Shown: positions 57,135 to 64,000 of the stretch, piece by piece
How the letters are laid out: each line of letters starts with the position of its first letter
How positions within the stretch are numbered: position 1 is the first letter of the stretch
From: Aricia agestis
Taxonomy: Eukaryota > Arthropoda > Insecta > Lepidoptera > Lycaenidae
Reading direction: 5' to 3'
Length of the DNA stretch: 64,000 nt
Assembly (NCBI RefSeq): GCF_905147365.1
Contig: NC_056416.1
Location: 2,872,001 to 2,936,000, forward strand
Program-made: the position numbers and the translations under genes
The notes under the pieces: model-generated
Told to the model about the DNA's origin: nothing
The model's input: only the letters and a program-made list of their open reading frames with translations
Database searches by the model: none

Positions 57135-58096
57135 TATAAGTGTGAGACAGTGTATAGCGAGATAATAACATGATAAGGCGTTTTTGTTTTGTTGAAGTTG
57201 TTATAACGTGTATCCCATTGACTGTGCGAGGAGAAGCGGTAAGTTTGTAATCCAATATTTACGAGAATAATGCCTATCAGATGTACATACTTATAGTAAT
57301 AGGAAATATGGACATATAAATCTCTTGTATGTAAATGTAAATAATAACATAAAACCAAAGTATCCGTGACAGCAAAATGTAGTTTATAGAAATAGGTATT
57401 AGTTCTTAATTTAACGATAAATGTGTGTAAAATATATTGCATAATGTAACATATTGTGTACAAATAGTATTTATAATAGTACGAGATAGTTAAACTTGGT
57501 TTTAGTGTAGATGTAGTTCGGTAAGAATAAGTGCGTTCTTCGTAGGTTTCATTTAAAGTTATAGGCTTGCATAATATAGTGAACAATACAATTATAAAAT
57601 TATGTGCTAGATAGTAAAATAAATAAAATATGTAAAATCTTTTTCGTCGTCCTCTTTGAAGGATATTTGAGAATAATGAAATGAGTTTATTTGATTGGAA
57701 ATATTTAGTGTAGGTACTTGAGCTAGAAATATTAAAACACAAAAATAAGATATGGGCGGTAGTATAAAAAGGTACGAGGGATTTTGGACACTGGGATATT
57801 GTCATGCATGCGGAAATAGACCTTAAGGCAATACATACTAAGTGTGTTTTGTGTGAGATTACTACAAGTAAAGACCAACTTACATGCGTGATTTGAGTGT
57901 ATTCTACCGAAATAAATTTATTGTAGAAGTCAGCGGTTCTCAAACTGTTGGGCTCATGATTACTAATATTATAAGAATATATTATGATTTTATTAGTTGT
58001 TATACAAGTTTTTAGTTTATTTTTGTTAAATCCTTTTCGCTTCTTATAAAAAAGACGGGTGAGGTGTCCGATTTTCTTGCTAGTATTTTGCAGTGC
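57134..58096 (-). CDS. extra open frame between LINE ORF1 and ORF2
   Basis: The frame is open from 58096 (just after a TAA at 58097-58099) to the TAA at 57134-57136, about 320 codons. Its first 80 nt overlap the end of ORF1 in the -1 frame. I find no ATG before 57805, so the part from 57943 can only begin at a non-ATG codon or be reached from ORF1 by frameshifting. The product is rich in Tyr, Ile, Thr and His, with hydrophobic stretches such as 'FYIFYLFYYLAHNFIIVLFT' and 'HLIGIILVNIGL' that could be membrane segments, and a basic patch 'QRGRRKRF'. I recognise no family. Its stop overlaps the ORF2 ATG (TAATG). The older relative nearby has only 58 nt here, so this frame is an addition in this element. 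It may code for protein, or be kept open only to carry ribosomes to ORF2. Confidence 0.5.
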   Translation of the reverse strand, partial: ALQNTSKKIGHLTRLFYKKRKGFNKNKLKTCITTNKIIIYSYNISNHEPNSLRTADFYNKFISVEYTQITHVSWSLLVVISHKTHLVCIALRSISACMTISQCPKSLVPFYTTAHILFLCFNISSSSTYTKYFQSNKLISLFSNILQRGRRKRFYIFYLFYYLAHNFIIVLFTILCKPITLNETYEERTYSYRTTSTLKPSLTISYYYKYYLYTICYIMQYILHTFIVKLRTNTYFYKLHFAVTDTLVLCYYLHLHTRDLYVHISYYYKYVHLIGIILVNIGLQTYRFSSHSQWDTRYNNFNKTKTPYHVIISLYTVSHL

Positions 58097-58944
58097 TTAA
58101 CCCAGACATACTTGAAGTTTTTTTCCTTTGCTGCAGATTTGGCCTTATTTAAAAGAGTTTTATTTCTTTGGGTTAGGTGATCATTGACGAAGATCTTTCC
58201 TGTTGCGTTGGTGTAACCTAGGTTGGTCAGGCTGAGTTGCTCATTTTTACGTGAGAGTGCCACAATTTCTTCTTTCTTGTACCGATTATGAAAGGCAACG
58301 ACGATTGCTTTTTCCTTATTCGGTTGGCGGGTGGGTACCCGTGCTATATAATTAATTTCTTCTTTTTGTAGAGGTACCTGACAGAAATTAGCTATTTTAT
58401 GCACTATTTCAAAAAGATTTTCATTATGTTTCTGCGGAACTCCAGTAATTTCTATATTATTCGCTCTCATCCATTGATCTCTAGTCTCAAGTTCTTGATG
58501 CAGTTTTACAATCTCTCCTTCTAGAATTGGCACCTGTTTGGCCACTTTTTCAGCAGAAATTACTCTAGATTCGAGGGTGTTAACTTTCTCCGATAGTGAT
58601 GACAGTAGATGTTGGGTCATTTCCAGGGAGTCTTTCAGGGCACCTACTTCAGCTTTGATGATTTTGACATCTTCTAGAAGGGACGCTAGAGGTTTCAGCT
58701 GAAGTGAGATTCCATTGAGTTGCTCATGCAGTTTATCAAGCTGGTTTGATTGAGATAAGGTAGGAGCACCCGCAGGCGATAAACAGGTTTTACATCTTGG
58801 GCAGCGCCAGTTGTTCTTTCTCTCTCCAAGCTTTCGGAATCCGGACTCCGTTATTCCCGAGCAAGAAAAGTCGTACCGCTGCTTACAGATAGTACAGGTT
58901 GGACCATCAGTGTGGTCGTTGCCGCAGCTTGCGCAAGTGAACAT
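58012..58944 (-). CDS. LINE ORF1: PHD-like finger / FP25K-type nucleic-acid-binding protein, 310 aa
   Basis: Intact ORF1. Residues 4-51 hold a PHD-like zinc finger: Cys4, Cys7, Cys17, Cys20, Cys28, Cys48 and Cys51, with 'FSCSGIT' and 'NNWRCPRC'. The usual His ligand three residues before Cys28 is Asp25 here. Residues 70-155 are heptad-like and probably a coiled coil ('LDKLHEQLNGISLQLKPLAS', 'SEKVNTLESRV'). Residues 155-305 ('RANNIEITGVPQ', 'KAIVVAFHNRYKKEEIV', 'IFVNDHLTQRNKTLLNKAK', 'FKYVWVKHCKILARK') match the ORF1 domain of insect LINEs that is related to the FP25K proteins of insect baculoviruses, an RNA- or DNA-binding fold. The role is to coat element RNA and help target-primed reverse transcription. 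The ATG at 58944 is the first after the leader and directly precedes the finger. Confidence 0.93.
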   Translation of the reverse strand: MFTCASCGNDHTDGPTCTICKQRYDFSCSGITESGFRKLGERKNNWRCPRCKTCLSPAGAPTLSQSNQLDKLHEQLNGISLQLKPLASLLEDVKIIKAEVGALKDSLEMTQHLLSSLSEKVNTLESRVISAEKVAKQVPILEGEIVKLHQELETRDQWMRANNIEITGVPQKHNENLFEIVHKIANFCQVPLQKEEINYIARVPTRQPNKEKAIVVAFHNRYKKEEIVALSRKNEQLSLTNLGYTNATGKIFVNDHLTQRNKTLLNKAKSAAKEKNFKYVWVKHCKILARKSDTSPVFFIRSEKDLTKIN

Positions 58945-59019
58945 GACGACAAAAGTTTGAGAAACTCTGGAAAAACTGGTTGAAACGAACGTGTGTACTC
59001 TTCGAGATTCGAAAGCAAA

Positions 59020-59027
59020 CTGATAAT
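59020..59027 (-). other. target-site duplication, 5' side of young LINE
   Basis: Reads ATTATCAG on the minus strand; its partner at 53978-53985 is ATTCTCAG. Both continue the old ORF2 in the same frame ('SKLS' into 'SEGEV'). Confidence 0.7.
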
Positions 59028-60430
59028 TTGCTTAAGCTTGACACATTATCATTTCTTTGTGATGACGTTAAGAATGGAATTTGCTTTTGTTGATGATTAT
59101 AATTATTTGGGCTATATACTTTAGAAAAGCATTCGGCAAACAGTTCGCATACCTTAGGACCACTACTAGCAATGTTTCCATTGTATTCCATTTGATGAGG
59201 AAGTGAACTGTTGTCGCTTTTTTTGGTTTTGATAAAAGACCAGAAGTATTTTGGATTTTTCTTAATGGAATTTTCAACTCGCGCTATGTATTCGACGTAA
59301 CACTCATGCATTAATTTGGTACATCTTTTTCTTAGCAATTCGGATGTGAGTATGTCCATGTCGTTTTTATATTTCTTTACCCTACAATGGTATTTATGTT
59401 TTTCGTTAATCATCCTAATTAAATCACGGTTAAACCAAACAGGATATTTTTTGCTACGGGGTTTTTTAAAGGGAATGATTCTAGATATTACTGCATGGAT
59501 TTCTGAGTAAAAAACTTCAATCATGTCATCAACTGTTTTGCATTTAGTAAATAGTTCATCCCATAAAATGCTTTGCAATTCATTCTTTACTTTATCGTAA
59601 TCTGCTCTAAAGTAATTTGGACGTTTAATGTAGTTTACAGCAAGCCCAGAATGGGACGCGGCATTTACTGTGAATTTTAAGGGAGGGTGGTTTTCGTCGA
59701 CTCTAGATAGTGCGTCATCATCATCCATGGTACGAATATTTTGTATATAATTTGTATTACTCAACACTAAATCTAATATCTTATTACGATGGTTTTTAAA
59801 ATTATTATATTGATAAAGAGCGTTACAATTTATAAAATCTACAAATAATGAATGTAGCTCTTTGTTTTCATCTGTCGAGGGAATAGTAAAGTCTTCATCT
59901 TTGCACTTCAACCACTCTATCCCGCTTAAGTTGAAGTCACCGATTATAATAACTTTATGATTGGTGTCAATAAGTTTTTGAGCTTGGGTGAAAAATTCGT
60001 TTAGTAATGGCAGTTTAGGTGGTGGAGGGAAATATACCGAGCATAAATATATCTTTTCACTTTTATTAGTATAATTATTATTTTTTATTTATAGAAATAA
60101 AAAATAATAATGAAGATTTGTGGCTGAGTATAGCCACAAATCTTCATTCGAACTATCAAGCTCTAGTACTCGTAATGAATTTAAACTTTTTGCAACAGCA
60201 ATTAATACCCCTCCGCCATCAGATCGCACATGAAAGCGCGATGACTCACGGTCTCTTCTGTAAACCACATAGTGATCGTAAAAGAGTTCTGAATCGCATA
60301 TACTACTATTCAGCCAAGTCTCCGAAAGTATTATAATATCATAATCATGAAAACACACATTTTTATAAAAGTCATTGGTCTTAGTTTTAAGTCCACGGAC
60401 ATTTTGATAATAAATTTTTAAATTAGGTAT
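59020..60430 (-). pseudogene. old LINE: endonuclease and linker part of ORF2
   Basis: On the minus strand: 'NLKIYYQNVRGLKTK', 'DYDIIILSETWLNSS', 'YVVYRRDRESSRFHV', then, after a damaged patch at about 60061-60135, 'EKIYLCSVYFPPP', 'VIIIGDFNLSGIEW', 'NKILDLVLSNT', 'VDENHPPLKF', 'KYPVWFNRDLIRMINEKHKY' and 'NPKYFWSFIKTKKSD'. These follow the young ORF2 block by block. The expected start codon is ATA (60430-60428) with an in-frame TAA just before it. The patch at 60061-60135 consists of two hairpins and introduces a stop. At 59020 the frame passes into the inserted LINE and resumes at 53985. The entire ORF2 is therefore dead as it stands. Confidence 0.9.
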
Positions 60431-60488
60431 CGAATTTTAACAAGAAGTTCAAATACAATGTAAACTGATAGTGAGTCTTGAAATAATT

Positions 60489-60680
60489 TTAGCTTAATGA
60501 CTTTAATATAGTGCTACTTGTGATGCATATGCATTGTGATGCTTCGGTTTTCCTCATAAAAATTCCTCCACTGCGGATCCAAACAAATTTATAACCCAAT
60601 TCCTTTGCTCGTATTCTAGCCGCTGCGTGAAGAGACTTATTATGCATCGATAGGTGTTTAGTAACATAGATAGGTTGTGG
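60489..60680 (-). pseudogene. old LINE: ORF1 C-terminal fragment
   Basis: Minus strand gives 'PIYVTKHLSMHNKSLHAAA', 'RIRAKELGYKFVWIRSGGIF', 'MRKTEASQ' and a stop at 60491-60489. This aligns with the last 60 residues of the young ORF1 ('IFVNDHLTQRNKTLLNKAK', 'NFKYVWVKHCKILARK'). Upstream of about 60690 the homology ends, so the old element is 5' truncated within ORF1. The gap to ORF2 is 58 nt. Confidence 0.85.
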
Positions 60681-60730
60681 TGAAAAAAAAAATACTTAAC
60701 TAATTTAGACGAAAATTTATTAAAGATTAT

Positions 60731-60805
60731 TTAAGGCCCAGGAAAGGACGTTCGCGTTTATCGCGCGGTTCCTGCAAAAAAGAAATTATGTACAACGGAG
60801 TTATT
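60731..60805. repeat. Rep-B fragment
   Basis: 'aggcccaggaaaggacgttc', 'gtttatcgcgcggttcctgc' and 'tacaacggagttattggct' carry the Rep-B core order. Confidence 0.45.
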
Positions 60806-61542
60806 GGCTATACTACACAGTATAGTGCAACAATATTATATTATTATGTAAGATTGGATCATATTATGTCAGTTGTCACAGGTACAGGCGCATGTTTGAT
60901 ATACAATTATTTTAGTTGCCCCATATTTTATCATGCCAAAATGCTTTTACACATATTTTTTCACCTTTTTATCGTATAGACGATCGATATGGATATCGGA
61001 TCGTATGGCGTAAATCACTCTTAGGGTAAACACACTGAGCTGGGTCGCCGTCTGACAAACATGATACGTTTAAGAAAGGGAATTATTAATCCTCAACAAT
61101 GCTGAATAGCTTAATTTCGTACGCTGTCTCAAGAAAAGGATTTTTACACAAAAAGCAACGCAATAATTGTATACTTCCCTTAGTATGAGGGTGTGACAGG
61201 CTTATGTTGTATAAATGTTTGTATTATGTGCTTCGGTTTAATATCAAGCGCTTCGTAGACTAATAAATGTATGGGACAGGTTTGCTCAAGGGACACTTTC
61301 CACATTTCTTTCTTTCCACTTTGCGTTGGACGATGATGCATCATGATTTTTACCACCACGATTGCAGAGCTATCTTATAGCACGCTCAATCGACATTCAT
61401 CAATCATCATGGACAATCGTTGACGAATATGCCTCTCTACTCTTTTGTAATTACTTGTGTCACTCCTGTTTATAGGCCTCCGTGAAAATGCCCTTTAAAT
61501 ATGAATCATTAATAACATATTGTTAAACACTTTACATTCTAA
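60806..61542. other. no recognised feature
   Basis: AT-rich DNA; nothing identified. Confidence 0.4.
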
Positions 61543-61670
61543 GGGCCTATTTCACCACTTTCCGATAAATTGCCTAATAGGTTATTCACAACTTTTTTGA
61601 CAGATTCTCCATACTTGATCTGTCTAGTTAATTGGTGGATAACCTTATCAGGAAGTGGTGAAACAGCCCC
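61543..61670. mobile_element. MITE-1 copy, TAA target duplication
   Basis: 'gggcctatttcaccactttc' and 'ggaagtggtgaaacagcccc' are inverted termini; TAA flanks both (61540-61542, 61671-61673). The 128-bp body has 'gacagattctccatactt' as in the other copies. Confidence 0.85.
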
Positions 61671-62033
61671 TAAATCTTGTTACTGCAGAACTAAATAAAA
61701 TCTCGTAGGCGTATCTCGTAGGCGTATTCTGATTTCAGATATTCGACACCTGAATGATATGAAATATTTTTACAATATTTCGCCAAGGTCAATTGAGGTC
61801 AAGTCTGAAATGAGAGTCGGCCGGCCATAACAATGGGAGAGGCGATCTCCCGCGAAATAGATATCCCGCTATTGTTTACTGCGGGCCAGGAGCTGGCTTG
61901 GAATTAAACGAGGTATAGGGGCTCATATCTTAGGAGCCTTTAAGGGGTTTGGTCTGGAAAAAATCTATAATATCATAATTTCTTAGGGCTGCGCTAATGG
62001 AATTCTTGAACGCTTCCGATAATATCCATACTT
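61671..62033. other. no recognised feature
   Basis: Nothing identified. Confidence 0.35.
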
Positions 62034-62235
62034 TTTTTTATTAAATAAGGGGGCAAACGAGTAAACCAAGCACATGGACATTCGCAACATCAGAAGAGCT
62101 GCAGGTGCGTTGCCGCTCTCTTCTTGAAGGTTTGCAGGTCGTATAGGTCCGGAAATACTGCTGGTGACAGTTCGCTCCAGAGTTTTACAGTGCGCGGCAG
62201 AAAGTTACGAGAAACGCACGGTGGAAGACTGCCAC
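62034..62235 (-). pseudogene. LINE ORF2 C-terminus and 3' tail
   Basis: On the minus strand: 'HLDEWQSSTVRFS', a stop, 'NFLPRTVKLWSELSPAVFPD', 'LYDLQTFKKRAATHLQLF' and a stop, then 'catgtgcttggtttactcgt', 'ttgcccccttatttaat' and an A tail. This is the typical C-terminal 'WNELP ... FKKR' end of a non-LTR reverse transcriptase. The same tail ends the Rep-A copies, which links Rep-A to this LINE. It is 5' truncated with one in-frame stop. Confidence 0.8.
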
Positions 62236-63060
62236 TCATCAAGGTGATAAAACTATTTATGTATTTAAACTATATTATAATTAATGTCTATCTGTCTGTC
62301 AACGTAACATTTTTTACGTGACGTTGAACGTAACGTTACGTCCACGGCATTTTGACACCGCGTTTTTCTCATAAAGGGTCTCATAAAATTTCTCTATATA
62401 TAGAGAGATTCCGCTATACGCTAGGTATACCTAGAAGAATAGAGCAACAATCTCGAGCTGTCAAACGAAACCGAAATTGGTTTCATCTGTGTGTAAAAAT
62501 ATGTGTACGTATACACAAGCATGATTGAACATGATTTCTATGAGATTAAATTGTCAACGTGCGGCACGTGCCGACTGGACGTCAAAAAAAGAGTGCTACT
62601 GTCATGTATAACACGTCTCTTTTTACCACGCAGTGTTACTGACAGAGCCTTTGTTTCTCTATTCCGCTAGGTATATTAACTTTATGGTTTTTCTTCTAGT
62701 TTGTTTCAGCTTTTTGGCTCAGATTTCGGACATCTGTCTGCAGTGCCCCGTACGTTTTACCCTTGAGTGAATTTCTACGCGACGTCAATGCTGTCGTGCG
62801 GCCTATATTTTACTTGCTGGAGATAGATAATATAAAGTCAATGATATTATATGAAAAACTCAAAGTGTAAAGTTCTAAAACCGGACATACTTACCAAGCT
62901 ATATTTATTGTAACGTTTTGTTTTTGGTTCTGCCCATAGACTTAATACCTATATACTGTCGGTTCAGCCAGACAACCTCGAAAAACGAATAGTGATAAGC
63001 GTAAATATTGAAGGCAAGTGACCCAGTGGTCAATGACCCGATGGTGTGATCAAATTACGG
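62236..63060. other. no recognised feature
   Basis: Nothing identified beyond a TA-rich palindrome at 62392-62411. Confidence 0.35.
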
Positions 63061-63109
63061 CACTCACCTGACATAAAATAACAACCTATTATTTTATGTC
63101 AGGTGAGTG
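63061..63109. repeat. hairpin
   Basis: 'actcacctgacataaaata' and its complement 'tattttatgtcaggtgagt' around a 9-10 nt loop. Confidence 0.85.
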
Positions 63110-63145
63110 AGTAATAGAGCGAGAAAGAATGTGGAAAAAGATCCC

Positions 63146-63206
63146 GCGACCCCCGGCTTAAGCCGCAAGTCACCACGCACTCAACCACCAAGCCGCAGAG
63201 GTAGTC
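63146..63206 (-). repeat. SINE-1 head fragment
   Basis: 'gatcccgcgacccccggctt' and 'aagccgcagaggtagtc' match the tRNA-like head of SINE-1 with substitutions; the body is absent. Confidence 0.55.
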
Positions 63207-63244
63207 AAAAATTACAAACGGTTTAAACTATTGTATAGCTTTTT

Positions 63245-63470
63245 TCGCGGACTTTGACCGCAGCGACTGAATCAAGAAATTCCGTAACGAAAAAACCCTA
63301 CACACCCCACTCCGGCGGCACAACGGTGCGAGTTGTGACGTTGCCAGACTTGGGACGGTGTTTGTGTGCGTGCGACTAGACGTATGCGAATTATAATTTA
63401 GTACATAAAGTCGATAAAAATACTATGCAATATTTTTACCGCGGCAGTCTCCGAGTGCCACACTTACGTA
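63245..63470. repeat. Rep-G copy
   Basis: 'caccccactccggcggcaca', 'gggacggtgtttgtgtgcgt', 'gcgactagacgtatgcgaat' and 'actatgcaatatttttaccg' follow the order of 39525-39712. Confidence 0.55.
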
Positions 63471-63769
63471 TGTTTATCTTCATCTCTCGGCCTATACCGA
63501 TATCGATCACGAGTGATCGGGTCCCTGATTGATTCTCATCTCGAATGGACTTTATTTTATTATCCTCTATTAATATTTGCCGGCTCTGCCTATATAAGCA
63601 GTGCTTCCGTTATTTTATGAGCCTATATTTGCGGTTTTTGTGGGATTCGGAAATCAATTTTAAGTCACAGTGCTCCCAAATAATGCGCATAGACATTTTC
63701 GTAATTTTTCGGCAACGTTCGTATTTCCCGAGCGTCGGAAGACGTCGCTGCAAGCGCTGTTTTTAACCT

Positions 63770-64000
63770 TAAAGGAGTGAGCACACTGAGACGGGCCGTG
63801 CCGGGGCTCAGCGTGCCGGGGCGCATAGCAAAAATCCGCATCCATACAATTTGTATGGAAGCGGATGCGCGTATCGCACACTGTGCCGGGGCGCATCGGC
63901 GCGGATTTTTGCTTGGCGGATTTCCGTCAATGCGACACGGCCCGACAAGACCCCGAGACCCCAAGATTTTTTGCGGGAACACATCAATATTTACATAATA
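63770..64000. repeat. GC-rich inverted-repeat sequence at window end
   Basis: 'gtgccggggctcagcgtgcc' and repeated 'gtgccggggcgca', the pair 'aaaaatccgc' and 'gcggatttttg', and the palindrome 'atccatacaatttgtatgga' suggest a CpG-rich MITE whose limits I cannot fix. Frames over it on both strands reflect composition. Confidence 0.45.

Larger units (their letters stand above)
53986..59019 (-). mobile_element. complete non-LTR retrotransposon (CR1/Jockey group)
   Basis: A 5,034-bp element on the minus strand: a 75-nt leader (59019-58945), ORF1 (58944-58012), an extra open frame (to 57134), ORF2 (57134-54234) and a 3' untranslated region ending in an A/T-rich AAAAT-type tail (plus 53986-54018). 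It is flanked by an imperfect 8-bp duplication and lies inside ORF2 of an older element. Neither ORF1 nor ORF2 has a stop or frameshift, so it may be recently active. Such elements nick target DNA with the ORF2 endonuclease and reverse-transcribe their RNA in place. The exact clade needs a tree; the PHD finger plus FP25K-type ORF1 and the ORF2 layout fit CR1/Daphne/Jockey-like insect LINEs. Confidence 0.9.

Overview
The window looks like intergenic or intronic DNA of a moth or butterfly (Lepidoptera). It is AT-rich eukaryotic sequence dominated by interspersed repeats, including repeat types I recognise as characteristic of lepidopteran genomes: tRNA-headed SINEs, repeats ending in CAGACAGA microsatellites, 'GGGTTCCGTACC' repeats, and LINE tails carrying long pyrimidine tracts. 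I see no convincing host protein-coding gene, rRNA gene or functional tRNA gene. Short open frames in the left 52 kb fall in repeats, in GC-rich inverted repeats, in a minisatellite or in unremarkable sequence. The only strong coding signals belong to retrotransposons on the minus strand at 52.7-60.7 kb.

Layout. 1-9 kb: scattered repeat copies (families called Rep-A to Rep-I here), a 529 bp fold-back element and a 680 bp inverted-repeat element. 9-16 kb: further inverted repeats, an element with a TAA target duplication at 9831-10318, and two-copy families E and H. 16-24 kb: mostly unannotated AT-rich DNA with a TTAA-flanked element, a SINE, a Rep-A copy and an 18-bp minisatellite. 24-31 kb: TTA-flanked elements (one nested inside another), a perfect 48-bp hairpin, and a SINE inserted into a Rep-C copy. 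31-43 kb: Rep-A and Rep-C copies, a perfect 64-bp hairpin, an hAT-like element and several smaller inverted repeats. 43-52 kb: a complete tRNA-derived SINE with target duplication, a 261-bp tandem duplication with (TA)n arrays, a 1.73 kb TTA-flanked element inserted in an older element, and an hAT-like element with an 8-bp target duplication.

52.7-60.7 kb is the main gene-bearing block. A complete non-LTR retrotransposon (53986-59019, minus strand) has intact ORF1 (PHD-like finger, coiled coil, FP25K-type C-terminal domain) and intact ORF2 (endonuclease plus reverse transcriptase). It sits inside ORF2 of an older, decayed, related element (52.7-53.98 kb and 59.02-60.7 kb). An imperfect 8-bp target duplication marks the junctions, and removing the insert leaves the old ORF2 in frame. 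The young element also has a third long open frame between ORF1 and ORF2. It overlaps the end of ORF1 in the -1 frame and its stop codon overlaps the ORF2 start as TAATG. The older relative has only 58 nt between the two genes. This third frame is the most unusual thing in the window.

Terminal coordinates of repeat copies without target duplications are by eye and may be off by some bases.
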